NCBI GenBank assembly: GCA_902564695.1
Contig: CACFCB010000002.1
Coordinates: 1-64,000 of the forward strand
Length of the DNA: 64,000 nucleotides
Source: an uncultured Prochlorococcus sp.
GTDB lineage: Bacteria > Cyanobacteriota > Cyanobacteriia > PCC-6307 > Cyanobiaceae
Direction of reading: 5' to 3'
Part shown: positions 41,154 to 50,576 of the stretch, piece by piece
Position numbering within the stretch: the stretch's first letter is position 1
How the letters are laid out: the number at the start of each line of letters is the position of its first letter
Translations under genes and position numbers: made by a program
The notes under the pieces: generated by a model
The model's input: the letters and a program-made list of their open reading frames with translations, nothing else
The model's database searches: none
Told to the model about the DNA's origin: nothing

Positions 41154-41882
41154 ATGAAACTTTCTTATTTTTATGCAGCGGCGGATGTGCCCAGTGGAAT
41201 TATTCCTGAAACATCAGTAGTAATTGATGTTCTTAGAGCTACAACAACAATTGCTTGGGCTCTTGAAAATGGAGCTAATTCAGTTCAGGTGTTTGCAGAT
41301 GTTGATGAACTTAAAAATGAAGCAAACTCTTTTAATGAAGAAGATAAAATTCTTGTAGGAGAGAGAGGAGGTAAAAAATTAGACGGATTCGACTTAGGGA
41401 ATTCTCCTTTAGGAGTTTCAAAAGAGAAAGTAAGAGGTAAAAGAGTTTTTATGAGTACTACTAATGGAACAAGATCACTTCATCGTGTTAGGGAATCCAA
41501 AAGTTTGTACACAATGGCACTACCAAACAGGAAAGCCATCGCTGAAAGATTGATAAGCGATAATCCAAAAGAAGTTTGGATAGTTGGGAGTGGATGGGAA
41601 GGATCCTATTCTCTTGAAGATTCTTTGGCAGCTGGAGCCTTAGCCTCTCTTCTTAAGGATAAATTAGGGTCAGTAAGCATATTTAACGATGAACTTATGG
41701 CCTCTTTAGCACTATGGAAAACTTGGGAAAATGATGTGGAAGGTTGTTTACGTATTGCAAGTCATGGACAAAGGCTTGTCGGAATAGGTAATCATGATGA
41801 AGATTTTGCTTGTTGCGCATCATTGGATAATCTTTCTGTTATACCAAAACAGATTGAGATGGGCGTTCTTCGCGCAAACTAA
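41154..41882 (+). CDS. comB: Putative 2-phosphosulfolactate phosphatase (ComB-like)
   Basis: ComB hydrolyses (R)-2-phospho-3-sulfolactate to sulfolactate in coenzyme M synthesis of methanogens. The 242-residue protein (ATG 41154; a GTG at 41148 adds two residues) has [40 protein letters not shown] and [12 protein letters not shown] of the family. No other coenzyme M gene is present, so the true substrate in this cyanobacterium is doubtful. It starts a plus-strand run with the nitrilase and amidase genes. Confidence 0.85.
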   Translation: MKLSYFYAAADVPSGIIPETSVVIDVLRATTTIAWALENGANSVQVFADVDELKNEANSFNEEDKILVGERGGKKLDGFDLGNSPLGVSKEKVRGKRVFMSTTNGTRSLHRVRESKSLYTMALPNRKAIAERLISDNPKEVWIVGSGWEGSYSLEDSLAAGALASLLKDKLGSVSIFNDELMASLALWKTWENDVEGCLRIASHGQRLVGIGNHDEDFACCASLDNLSVIPKQIEMGVLRAN

Positions 41883-41909
41883 TTTCTAATTATTTTATTT
41901 TTTAACTCT

Positions 41910-42734
41910 GTGTCAGATTTTTTGGCTGCGGCCTTACAGCTAACAAGTACGTCAGATATAGACGCAAATCTCAATGTTGCAGAAGAACAAATTGAGTTAG
42001 CATCAAGGCGTGGTGCTGAGCTTGTTGGACTTCCTGAAAACTTTGCTTTCTTGGGCGACGATGAAAACAAACTAAAAATTGCACCTTCAATTTATGAAAA
42101 ATGCAATAGTTTCTTAGTAACAATGGCTCGGAGATATCAGGTTTTTTTGCTTGGCGGAGGATTCCCTGTCCCCGCTGGCGATGGAGTAAGGACTTTAAAT
42201 AGAGCAGAACTATTTGGTAAAGATGGCCAATCTTTAGCTCGTTATGACAAGATTCATCTCTTTGATGTTGATCTCCCTGAAGGCAATACTTATAGAGAAT
42301 CAGAGACAATTGTATCTGGAAGTGAATCCCCACCGGTTGTAGATGTGCCAGGTCTTTGCAAAATTGGGTTATCTATTTGTTACGACGTTAGATTCCCAGA
42401 ACTTTACCGTGATTTGGTTAATAAGGGTGCTGATCTTTTGATGATTCCAGCTGCTTTTACTGCGTTTACTGGAAAAGATCATTGGCAAGTTTTGCTTCAA
42501 GCAAGAGCTATTGAAAATACTGCTTATGTTGTTGCACCAGCCCAAACTGGTCGTCATTATGGAAGACGACACAGTCATGGACATGCAATGGTTATTGATC
42601 CATGGGGGACAGTTTTGGTAGATGCAGGCGTAGTACAAGGTGCTGCTATAGCGCCAGTCGATAAAGCAAGAGTAGAAAGAATAAGAGGCCAAATGCCTAG
42701 CCTTAAACATCGTAAAACAGAGCTTTTTATTTGA
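41910..42734 (+). CDS. Carbon-nitrogen hydrolase (nitrilase superfamily, Nit-type amidase)
   Basis: A 274-residue hydrolase with the Glu-Lys-Cys triad: Glu in GLPENFAFLG (near 43), Lys in RYDKIHLFDVD (near 116) and Cys157 in SICYDVRFPE. The form is close to Nit1/Nit2-type enzymes that act on deaminated glutathione or omega-amides. Start is GTG at 41910. The TGA overlaps the amidase ATG by one base. Confidence 0.85.
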   Translation: MSDFLAAALQLTSTSDIDANLNVAEEQIELASRRGAELVGLPENFAFLGDDENKLKIAPSIYEKCNSFLVTMARRYQVFLLGGGFPVPAGDGVRTLNRAELFGKDGQSLARYDKIHLFDVDLPEGNTYRESETIVSGSESPPVVDVPGLCKIGLSICYDVRFPELYRDLVNKGADLLMIPAAFTAFTGKDHWQVLLQARAIENTAYVVAPAQTGRHYGRRHSHGHAMVIDPWGTVLVDAGVVQGAAIAPVDKARVERIRGQMPSLKHRKTELFI

Positions 42735-43819
42735 TGTTTAAAGAAGCATCTTTTAAGTCAAAATTTGCATTTTTCGTAGGAGTAATTTTTTGTTTCAATA
42801 GTATTCTTTCTTTGCCTCTAAAGTCTGCGAGTGCACTTGCAGCATGGGCGTTAACTAGTAGCGGTACTCTTAAGTTAAGAACTTCTACAGGGACAGAATT
42901 AGAGGCTTTCTATCAGTCATCGACTAGCGAGAAGGGAGAAAGGGTATGGGTTGATTTTCCTGGAGAATTAAGTCGACCTAGGACTTTAAAAGGTAATGGA
43001 TCAATAAAAGAAATTAGATTAGGAAAGCCCGCTAGTGGTATCACGAGATTAGTTATTGAGTTTTCATCTTCAGTGAAGTTAGAGCCTTCAAAATTAAAAT
43101 TAATTGGTATCTCACCAAATACTTGGGAATTAAAATTTGTTGGCCTAGAAAGAAATTCTTTTCGTTCAATTGGAGAAGGTAATGTTGTAAGAAATTCTAT
43201 AAAAAGGACTTTTGAGAAAATAAATATTCAAGATTTAGATATTTCTTCCTTGCCTAATGTTACATATGGAAAATATAAAGTTGTGATAGACCCAGGTCAT
43301 GGTGGATCAGATCCCGGTGCTGTCGGAATAAATGGATTGAGAGAGACTGATATCGTTTTAGATGTTTCAAAGAAAGTTTCAGAACTATTAACAAAGAAAG
43401 GGGTTACAACAATACTCACCCGTAATCACGAGAAAACCCTAGACTTGCAGCCAAGAGTTACTAAAGCTAATAATTCAAAAGCAGATGTTTTTGTTAGTAT
43501 TCATGCAAATGCAACAAGAGGAAAACGAAGGGATGTTAATGGCTTAGAGACTTATTACTACTCAGGTTATAAAGGCTATTCTTTAGCAAAAAATATTCAT
43601 AAAGAAATTTTATCTGCTTCTTTGCAGAGTCCAGATAGAGGAGTTCGTAGATCTCGTTTTTATGTGATTAGAAAAACATCAATGCCAGCTGCACTAGTAG
43701 AGATTGGATTTGTTACTGGTATGTATGATGCAGCTTTATTACGTCAGAAAGGCTATAGAGATAAAATGTCTTTTGCTATTGCGAAGGGTATCCTCAATTT
43801 TCTTAAGGTATCAAATTAA
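42734..43819 (+). CDS. N-acetylmuramoyl-L-alanine amidase (Amidase_3, AMIN domain)
   Basis: Periplasmic zinc amidase that cleaves peptide stems from septal peptidoglycan. From ATG 42734 it is 361 residues. It has a signal peptide, an AMIN targeting domain (about residues 40-150) and a C-terminal catalytic domain with zinc ligands in VIDPGHGGSDPGAVG, LRETDIVLD and DVFVSIHANA. The catalytic Glu lies in PAALVEIGFVTG. The start follows the nitrilase stop in a TGATG overlap, so translation is coupled. It is 2 bp before murI. Confidence 0.92.
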   Translation: MFKEASFKSKFAFFVGVIFCFNSILSLPLKSASALAAWALTSSGTLKLRTSTGTELEAFYQSSTSEKGERVWVDFPGELSRPRTLKGNGSIKEIRLGKPASGITRLVIEFSSSVKLEPSKLKLIGISPNTWELKFVGLERNSFRSIGEGNVVRNSIKRTFEKINIQDLDISSLPNVTYGKYKVVIDPGHGGSDPGAVGINGLRETDIVLDVSKKVSELLTKKGVTTILTRNHEKTLDLQPRVTKANNSKADVFVSIHANATRGKRRDVNGLETYYYSGYKGYSLAKNIHKEILSASLQSPDRGVRRSRFYVIRKTSMPAALVEIGFVTGMYDAALLRQKGYRDKMSFAIAKGILNFLKVSN

Positions 43820-43821
43820 AT

Positions 43822-44619
43822 ATGCGCTTCGGTTTGTTTGACAGTGGTGTTGGTGGCTTCACCATATTGAAAAAGGTTACTAGTAGATCTCCCAATATTT
43901 CATTGATATATTTAGCTGATACAAAAAGACTTCCCTATGGAATAAAAAAATATAATGAAATTATTGAAATTGCTGAAGAAATAGCATTTTGGTTTAGTCA
44001 ACAAAATATCGATGGTATTTTGGTCGCGTGCAACACAACCAATGCGATCGCCTTGGATGTAATAAAAAATAAATTAGATATCCCTGTTTTTGATTTAATT
44101 GGATCTGCTTCATCAATTATTCAAGATTCTAGAGTTGGTGTTCTTGCTACTCCTTCAACTGTCAAGACAAAAGCATACACAAATGCAATTTTAAACTTTA
44201 AGCCTAAAACTTTTGTAATTGAACAATCATGTCCAGAATTTGTCCCGTTGATTGAGAAGAATAAAATTAAATCAGAAGAGATTCGTGATGTTGCAATTCG
44301 ATATTTAAAACCTCTTTTAAAAGAAAATATTCAATCCTTAATTCTTGGATGCAGTCACTATCCTCTTATAAAACCTTTGCTCTCTTCATTGTTACCTTCT
44401 GATGTCAAATTGATTGACCCTGCTGAAGCACTGTCTTTGAAGTTAAAGCTTTTTATTGATTCAAAAAATAGCCTAAATACAAAGAAAAAATATTTAGTTA
44501 ATTCAAAGTTCTACGTAACATCTGACCCTACCAATTTTGCCAATAGTGCTAAGTATTGGTTAGATGTGTTTCCGGAAGTTAAACTCGTTTCACTGCAGAA
44601 GAAGGCTTGGGTCTCTTAA
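43822..44619 (+). CDS. murI: Glutamate racemase
   Basis: Makes D-glutamate for peptidoglycan. The 265-residue protein has the paired catalytic Cys regions ACNTTNAIA and LGCSHYPLIKP, and the N-terminal DSGVGGFTIL. ATG start. It follows the amidase gene by 2 bp, and a polyprenyl synthase gene follows 22 bp later, so cell-wall and isoprenoid genes share the run. Confidence 0.95.
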   Translation: MRFGLFDSGVGGFTILKKVTSRSPNISLIYLADTKRLPYGIKKYNEIIEIAEEIAFWFSQQNIDGILVACNTTNAIALDVIKNKLDIPVFDLIGSASSIIQDSRVGVLATPSTVKTKAYTNAILNFKPKTFVIEQSCPEFVPLIEKNKIKSEEIRDVAIRYLKPLLKENIQSLILGCSHYPLIKPLLSSLLPSDVKLIDPAEALSLKLKLFIDSKNSLNTKKKYLVNSKFYVTSDPTNFANSAKYWLDVFPEVKLVSLQKKAWVS

Positions 44620-44641
44620 TATCAAAATGTAGAGCGGTTTT

Positions 44642-45613
44642 ATGATCACAGCCACTGAAATCCTTCAACCTGTAGAACTTGATCTGGAAGCCCTGCTTTC
44701 AGATCTTCGCAGTCTTATTGGTGCTGGGCACCCTATTTTGCAGGCAGCTGCAGAGCACCTTTTTAGTGCAGGTGGGAAAAGATTAAGACCTGGAATTGTT
44801 TTATTGCTTTCAAGAGCCTTGACTTCTGATGGGTATCTTCCTTTAAAACATAGGAAATTGGCCCAAATTACTGAAATGATTCATACTGCCTCTCTTGTTC
44901 ATGATGATGTTGTTGATGAAGCTGATACCAGAAGAGGAGTTGAAACAGTTCATAGTCGTTTTGATCCAAGGATTGCTGTTCTTGCGGGAGATTTCTTATT
45001 CGCACAAGCGAGTTGGCATCTAGCAAATCTTGAGAATTTAGATGTTGTTAAATTATTAAGTAGAGTGATTATGGATTTGGCTGAAGGTGAAATAAAGCAA
45101 GGCCTTAATAGATTTGATTCAAGTCAATCATTTGAAAGTTACTTAGAAAAAAGTTATTGTAAAACTGCTTCCCTAATAGCTAATAGTTCTAAGGCTATTG
45201 GAGTGTTATCTGATGTAGATCAAGAGTCTTTAAATTCACTATATTTTTATGGTAGGCAACTCGGATTAGCTTTCCAAGTTGTTGATGATATTCTTGATTT
45301 TACGGGTAATGATGAACAATTAGGTAAGCCAGCAGCTAGTGATCTTCAAAGTGGTTATCTTACGGCACCCGTTTTTTATGCTTTGGAAGAGAACCCAGCG
45401 CTTGGAGAACTTATTAGTGGTAAATTCCCGAATAAAGATGATTTGGAAAAGGCTTTAGCACTCGTAAGAGATTCAAATGCGATAGGGAGATCAAGAGAAT
45501 TGGCTGAAAAATTTGCCTCAGAATCGAAAGATTCAATTTCTTGGTTGCCAGATTCACCATCAAAAAAAGCATTACTTGAACTGCCTGAATTTGTTATTAG
45601 TAGGCTTTATTAA
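44642..45613 (+). CDS. sds: All-trans polyprenyl diphosphate synthase (solanesyl-type)
   Basis: Long-chain isoprenyl diphosphate synthase that likely makes the plastoquinone side chain. The 323 residues include GGKRLRPGIVLL, the first Asp-rich motif DDVVDEADTRRG near residue 88, and the second DDILDFTG with KPAASDLQSGYLTAP. The residues before the first motif are small (TASLVH), consistent with a long-chain product; chain length is inference. The last 17 bp overlap the convergent HAD gene. Confidence 0.9.
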   Translation: MITATEILQPVELDLEALLSDLRSLIGAGHPILQAAAEHLFSAGGKRLRPGIVLLLSRALTSDGYLPLKHRKLAQITEMIHTASLVHDDVVDEADTRRGVETVHSRFDPRIAVLAGDFLFAQASWHLANLENLDVVKLLSRVIMDLAEGEIKQGLNRFDSSQSFESYLEKSYCKTASLIANSSKAIGVLSDVDQESLNSLYFYGRQLGLAFQVVDDILDFTGNDEQLGKPAASDLQSGYLTAPVFYALEENPALGELISGKFPNKDDLEKALALVRDSNAIGRSRELAEKFASESKDSISWLPDSPSKKALLELPEFVISRLY

Positions 45614-46295
45614 TTTGATACTCATCTAAAACTTGTTCAATAGCTTTTAGATTTTCGATTTCTTTTAGATGATTGTGTTTTTTAAAAAGTTCTTTTTGCG
45701 TTAGCCCTTCATTTTTTTCTTTTAAAAAGAAAACATTACATCCAGCATCTATGGCTGAAGAAACTCCTGAGATTGAATCTTCAACAGCCCAGCAATCCTT
45801 AGGTTCTACATTTAATCTTTCAGCAGCAAGAAGATATGGATCAGGCGCAGGTTTACCCTTTGTTAGTGATTTGTCATCACCCAGGACTTTAATTGTAAAT
45901 AGATTCATCCATTTATGATGCGCAGTTTTTATTTGGAGCGATTCAGAACTGCTACTTGTGACTAAAGCCATTGGGATTTCGTTTTTATAACACCACCGGA
46001 CTAAGCTTTCGCTGCCTGGCATGGCTTTTGCACAGAGAATCAGTCTTCTTGAGATCGGCTTGTGTAGGCTTAATAAGTAATTTATTTCAACTGCTTTTGG
46101 AATCAACTTAATAAGTTCCTGTGCACAATCAATTCTCCTTCTGCCTCTTAGTGATTTTAGTTGGGTTTTAGATAGATTTAGATCAAAAAGTGCGGCAGTC
46201 TCTTTCCATGCCTGTCCATGCAAGGGTTCTGAATCAATTAGAACTCCATCAAGGTCGAATAAAAATGCTTTAGGAAAGTTCCAATTGTTTTTCAT
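45597..46295 (-). CDS. HAD-family phosphatase (beta-phosphoglucomutase/CbbY-like)
   Basis: A 232-residue haloacid-dehalogenase hydrolase. It shows motif I FDLDGVLIDSE (Asp14, Asp16), a helical cap, motif II VTSSSS, motif III KGKPAPDPYLLAA, and motif IV VEDSISG. The cap and motif spacing fit the CbbY/YieH/beta-PGM group. The substrate is probably a small sugar phosphate and cannot be fixed from sequence. It overlaps sds by 17 bp, convergently. ATG start. Confidence 0.85.
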   Translation of the reverse strand: MKNNWNFPKAFLFDLDGVLIDSEPLHGQAWKETAALFDLNLSKTQLKSLRGRRRIDCAQELIKLIPKAVEINYLLSLHKPISRRLILCAKAMPGSESLVRWCYKNEIPMALVTSSSSESLQIKTAHHKWMNLFTIKVLGDDKSLTKGKPAPDPYLLAAERLNVEPKDCWAVEDSISGVSSAIDAGCNVFFLKEKNEGLTQKELFKKHNHLKEIENLKAIEQVLDEYQINKAY

Positions 46296-46325
46296 TATGA
46301 ATTTGTTTTAAATAAGAGTTTCACT

Positions 46326-46357
46326 ATTCAAGCCTTTTGGTCAGAAATAGCTTGAAT
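46326..46357. promoter_or_regulatory. Inverted repeat upstream of acs
   Basis: ATTCAAGC (46326-46333) and GCTTGAAT (46350-46357) form a perfect 8 bp inverted repeat with a 16-base spacer, ending 29 bp before the acs ATG. The position fits a regulator site or a leader hairpin. No T run follows. Confidence 0.25.
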
Positions 46358-46386
46358 GCGATAAATGAAAAGTTGTTTTTATCTTC

Positions 46387-48363
46387 ATGACTTCCGACAA
46401 TCTTAACTCTATTGAGTCTGTTCTTCAGGAACAGAGAGTTTTTACTCCCTCTGATGAGTTTTCTAGTGAAAGCAGAATTTCATCTTTTTCTAAATATTTA
46501 GAAATGGTAGAGATGGCTAAATCAGATCCGAATAAGTTTTGGGGTGATGCAGCTAAGGAAGAATTACACTGGTTTAAATCATTTGATCAAGTACTTGATT
46601 GGTCAAATCCCCCTTTCGCTAAATGGTTTGATGGAGGTAAAACCAATATTTCTTTTAACTGTTTAGATCGTCATTTAAATAGTCCAAGAGCTGAAAAAAT
46701 CGCCTTGATTTGGGAAGGTGAGCCCGGAGATCAAAAAAAATATACTTACAGCCAATTACATAAAGAAGTTTGTAAAGCATCTAATGCACTCAAAGCTTTG
46801 GGTATAGGGAAAGGCGATCTTGTCGCTTTGTATATGCCTATGGTTCCTGAGGCTGCAATTGCAATGCTTGCTTGTGCGAGGATTGGAGCACCGCATTCAG
46901 TCGTTTTTGGAGGTTTTTCCTCTGAAGCTCTTAGAGACAGGCTGATTAATGGAGAAGCAAAAGCAATAATTACAGCTGATGGTGGTTTTAGAAAAGATAA
47001 GGTAATTCCTCTTAAAGATGCTGTGGATTTAGCATTAGATGACGGCGCTTGTCCCAAAGTTGAATCCGTTTTAGTTGTTAAACGAACGAATAAATCTATT
47101 GCTATGGATAATGGCAGAGATTATTGGTGGCATGAAATTGTTGATAGTCAACCAGATGAATGTTTAGCAGAAGAGATGGACAGCGAGGATTCATTGTTTG
47201 TTTTATATACGTCAGGGTCTACTGGTAAACCAAAAGGAGTAGTTCACACAACTGCTGGATATAATCTTTGGTCTCATTTGACTTTTAAATGGATTTTCGA
47301 CATTCGTGAAAATGATGTTTATTGGTGCACTGCTGATGTGGGTTGGATAACAGGGCATAGTTATATTGTTTATGGTCCGTTATCAAATGGGGCAACAACT
47401 GTTATGTATGAAGGAGTTCCTCGACCTTCAAATCCAGGGGCTTTTTGGGAGGTAATTCAGAAGCATAAAATTTCAATATTTTATACCGCTCCAACTGCCA
47501 TTAGAGCTTTTATGAAAGCGGGAAAAAAGATTCCTGATCAATATGACCTATCTAGTTTGAGGCTTTTAGGAACTGTTGGTGAGCCAATTAATCCTGAAGC
47601 TTGGATTTGGTACAGAGATGTTATTGGAGGAGGAAAATGCCCAATTGTCGATACATGGTGGCAAACGGAAACTGGAGGCGTAATGATCAGTCCCCTGCCT
47701 GGAGCAACTCCCACTAAGCCAGGATCTGCAACTTTCCCTTTGCCTGGCATCGATGCTGATGTAGTCAATTCGGAAGGAAACTCTGTAGAAAATAATGAAG
47801 GTGGCTATTTGGTAGTTAAAAGGCCATGGCCTGGAATGATGAGAAATGTTTATGGTGATGAAAAAAGATTTAGAGAGAGTTATTGGGAATATCTAAAGCC
47901 TTCAGATAAGGGCCATATCTATTTTGCTGGAGATGGAGCACGAAGAGATGATGAAGGTTATTTTTGGATTATGGGGCGAGTTGATGATGTGATAAATGTT
48001 TCTGGGCATAGGCTTGGCACAATGGAAATAGAGTCTGCTTTGGTTAGCCATGAATCGGTTTCAGAAGCAGCAGTTGTAGGTAGACCAGATAATTTAAAAG
48101 GTGAGTCAATAGTAGCTTTTGTTACATTGAAAACAGGATTAGAATCTAATCAGAAAATTGATGAACAATTAAAAAAACATGTAGCAAGCGAAATAGGTCC
48201 AATCGCTAAACCTGACGAAATTAAATTTACTGATGCTCTTCCTAAAACAAGAAGTGGAAAGATAATGCGCAGAATATTGAGAGCATTGGCTTCTGGTGAT
48301 GAAATAAGTGGGGATACAAGTACCCTTGAGGATAGATCAGTTTTAGATAAATTAAGAAGTTGA
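46387..48363 (+). CDS. acs: Acetyl-CoA synthetase (AMP-forming)
   Basis: Activates acetate to acetyl-CoA through acetyl-AMP. The 658-residue protein has the ATP motif [12 protein letters not shown], the WWQTETGG acyl-binding motif, the hinge region [15 protein letters not shown] and the C-terminal TRSGKIMRR. Its Lys is the usual site of regulatory acetylation. Length is normal. A palindromic repeat lies upstream. The stop is 2 bp before the convergent DUF1350 gene end. Confidence 0.96.
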   Translation: MTSDNLNSIESVLQEQRVFTPSDEFSSESRISSFSKYLEMVEMAKSDPNKFWGDAAKEELHWFKSFDQVLDWSNPPFAKWFDGGKTNISFNCLDRHLNSPRAEKIALIWEGEPGDQKKYTYSQLHKEVCKASNALKALGIGKGDLVALYMPMVPEAAIAMLACARIGAPHSVVFGGFSSEALRDRLINGEAKAIITADGGFRKDKVIPLKDAVDLALDDGACPKVESVLVVKRTNKSIAMDNGRDYWWHEIVDSQPDECLAEEMDSEDSLFVLYTSGSTGKPKGVVHTTAGYNLWSHLTFKWIFDIRENDVYWCTADVGWITGHSYIVYGPLSNGATTVMYEGVPRPSNPGAFWEVIQKHKISIFYTAPTAIRAFMKAGKKIPDQYDLSSLRLLGTVGEPINPEAWIWYRDVIGGGKCPIVDTWWQTETGGVMISPLPGATPTKPGSATFPLPGIDADVVNSEGNSVENNEGGYLVVKRPWPGMMRNVYGDEKRFRESYWEYLKPSDKGHIYFAGDGARRDDEGYFWIMGRVDDVINVSGHRLGTMEIESALVSHESVSEAAVVGRPDNLKGESIVAFVTLKTGLESNQKIDEQLKKHVASEIGPIAKPDEIKFTDALPKTRSGKIMRRILRALASGDEISGDTSTLEDRSVLDKLRS

Positions 48364-48365
48364 TA

Positions 48366-49091
48366 CTAAACTTTCCAGTGAGTAATTAGATTGATTAATA
48401 AATCAATATTTTTGTATTTCGAAGAGCTTTTAATAGTAGATCCTAATAGATTTTCTCTTATACCTACGCTTACTGGGGTTAGATGATTGCCATCAATTTT
48501 TATAAGTTCAGAGTTGTCTGAAGCTCTTTCTTTTAATGACCTAAATAAAATATTACTTTGATCTAGATTATCATTCTTAAAGCTTATTATTAGATTATTT
48601 ATTTGCTCATAGTAGTCGTTTATAAGGTTTAATGTCTCAAAAGGGCTGGGACTAAATTCAGTTTGAAAATTCAAACTCTCTGATAGTTTATACAGCATAG
48701 GTATAGATTTATTTGCCTTAAAATTGTTAAAACTTATAGCTACTAACCCTTTGCTATTTCTTCCTCCATCAGGAGCCAGTAAATGTAATTTGCATCCAAG
48801 ACTATGCCCTAATCTTAGTGTTTTGGGGATTAATCCAACTCTCCTTTCAAGTATTTTTCGAGACATACGAAATTGTTTCCATGCTTGGTTGGCTTGTATT
48901 TGATGATCAAAGTTAGGGATATAACTCCAGGAATGTATTGCATAATTTCTATGAAAAAGTCCTGAAATAAGTTTTTTGTATGCGATTTCAGGCTTTATTG
49001 ATATATAACTACCGCCAATAATTTCTATAAGACCAATTGGCGATGATGGCCAGTGGCAAAAGACATCACTTATTCGTCTAATAGTGTTCAT
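48366..49091 (-). CDS. DUF1350 alpha/beta-hydrolase-like protein
   Basis: A 241-residue protein from ATG 49091 (a TTG one codon upstream is also open). The family is typical of cyanobacteria and plant plastids. It has a lipase-like elbow LGHSLGCKLHLL with Ser in GHSLG, and an N-terminal GLIEIIGGSYISIKPEIAYKK. The catalytic acid and His are not clear, so activity is uncertain. Convergent with acs, divergent from the exonuclease gene. Confidence 0.75.
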   Translation of the reverse strand: MNTIRRISDVFCHWPSSPIGLIEIIGGSYISIKPEIAYKKLISGLFHRNYAIHSWSYIPNFDHQIQANQAWKQFRMSRKILERRVGLIPKTLRLGHSLGCKLHLLAPDGGRNSKGLVAISFNNFKANKSIPMLYKLSESLNFQTEFSPSPFETLNLINDYYEQINNLIISFKNDNLDQSNILFRSLKERASDNSELIKIDGNHLTPVSVGIRENLLGSTIKSSSKYKNIDLLINLITHWKV

Positions 49092-49209
49092 CAAAGAATA
49101 ATTAACTTTTCAAGACAAATATTAATCAATTATTAATGTCTTTGATTTCTAATGTTCTAATAATTTTTTATACAACTCTATTTTTTTGATAATAATAGAG
49201 AAATGATAA

Positions 49210-50067
49210 ATGAATTTTGATGTGAAAGAAGAGCAAAATGATCAAATAGAGAGTGAGCAGCTTAACTTTCTAAACGGTACTAACAAAGAAATACTCAATA
49301 AAAGGCAAAAAAGTCAAGGATTAACTACTTCTTCGAAATCAGGAGAAGAACCGGTTGATATACCAAAGATGAATCATTCTCTTGAAAACGTCTTGATATT
49401 GGACACGGAAACCACTGGTCTTGATATTGAAAATGATTATTGTCTTGAAGTTGGTTCGATACTTTTTAATGTAAAGAGTCGATCTGTCTTAGCTCAGCAA
49501 TCTTTTCTCATACCAGTTGAAGAAAATAATGCAGAAATAATCAACAACATTCCTGCTGCAATAACTAGATTGCCTCAGCCATTTTTTGAAGCAATTAAAT
49601 ATTTTGAATCTTTAGTTCAAGTATCTGATTACATTGTTGCTCACAATGCAGAATTTGATAAGCAATGGTTTGGTATTGATAAATTGCCTCAAATAGAAAA
49701 ACAATGGATATGTTCGATGGATGATATCTCTTGGCCTAGTGATAGACAATTGAAGAGTAGACCATCTGTTAGAGATCTTGCTTTAGCTTATGGTGTTCCA
49801 GTCTGGAGTGCTCATCGAGCTTTGACAGATTGTATATATTTGGCAGAGGTTTTTAAACGATGTAATGAATTAGATCACCTTTTGATAAAAGCTCTTGAAC
49901 CTAAGTTGCTTATTCGTGCTGATATCTCTTATGAGCAAAGACACTTGGCTAAAAATGCTGGTTTTAGATGGAATGATGCAATTAAGGGAGCCTGGTCTAG
50001 GAAAATGAGTCGTCATGATATCGAAAAATTGAAATTCCCTGTGCAAGAGGTTGATTGTGATAATTGA
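49210..50067 (+). CDS. DnaQ-like 3'-5' exonuclease
   Basis: A 285-residue DEDD-family exonuclease. Exo I is ILDTETTGLD (Asp65, Glu67). Exo II is YIVAHNAEFDKQWF. Exo III is AHRALTDCIYLAEVF, with the His and Asp of the DEDDh type. An N-terminal 58-residue charged, disordered tail precedes it, and a C-terminal 50-residue extension ends in AGFRWNDAIKGAWSRK. It resembles the PolC-like/epsilon exonuclease domain used in proofreading or repair. No polymerase domain is attached. Confidence 0.82.
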   Translation: MNFDVKEEQNDQIESEQLNFLNGTNKEILNKRQKSQGLTTSSKSGEEPVDIPKMNHSLENVLILDTETTGLDIENDYCLEVGSILFNVKSRSVLAQQSFLIPVEENNAEIINNIPAAITRLPQPFFEAIKYFESLVQVSDYIVAHNAEFDKQWFGIDKLPQIEKQWICSMDDISWPSDRQLKSRPSVRDLALAYGVPVWSAHRALTDCIYLAEVFKRCNELDHLLIKALEPKLLIRADISYEQRHLAKNAGFRWNDAIKGAWSRKMSRHDIEKLKFPVQEVDCDN

Positions 50068-50159
50068 GGAACTTTTTCATAAAGTACTCATTTCAAATAT
50101 TGGCTATTTATTTAATGTATTAGGTAATGACTTTTTAAAGCTTTCTCCATGTTTTATTT

Positions 50160-50447
50160 ATGAGAAAATATTTAACTAATAAAAATATAGTTGATCAATG
50201 TCTTCTAGTACGAACGAAGACAGATGGTAGTGAGTTGAAAAAACGTCTTAGACAATGGCAACATTCTAGAAGTTGGGCTCGTTTGATATGTGAAGCAGAA
50301 AAAATGTGGAGTCTTGAATCGAGAGAAATGAAAAGACTTGGAGCAATGGAACTAATTCAACTCCAAAATGAAATGCCTTTTAATGTAAGAAAAAGAGTAA
50401 ATTTTTGGTTGGTTAGGTATTCGGGTGCAACACGATTCGAAGAATAA
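50160..50447 (+). CDS. Small basic conserved hypothetical protein
   Basis: A 95-residue basic, probably helical protein with several Trp (WQHSRSWARL, EKMWSLE, NFWLVRYSG). No signal peptide and no membrane segment. ATG start at 50160. It sits between the exonuclease and hisS. I do not recognise a named family; similar short proteins are widespread in marine picocyanobacteria. Confidence 0.65.
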   Translation: MRKYLTNKNIVDQCLLVRTKTDGSELKKRLRQWQHSRSWARLICEAEKMWSLESREMKRLGAMELIQLQNEMPFNVRKRVNFWLVRYSGATRFEE

Positions 50448-50576
50448 TCTTGATTTTATTTTTGGGTTGAGCCTTGAAAAATAATATTATAAATAAATTA
50501 TAAGTTTAAATATTGATATATCAGTTTCGTAAACAATTACTATTAAACAAACAAAAAATAATTTTCTGAATTTACG

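Noticed and set aside
41971-42333. Minus-strand frames inside the nitrilase gene
   Set aside because: Antisense to an intact Glu-Lys-Cys nitrilase frame.
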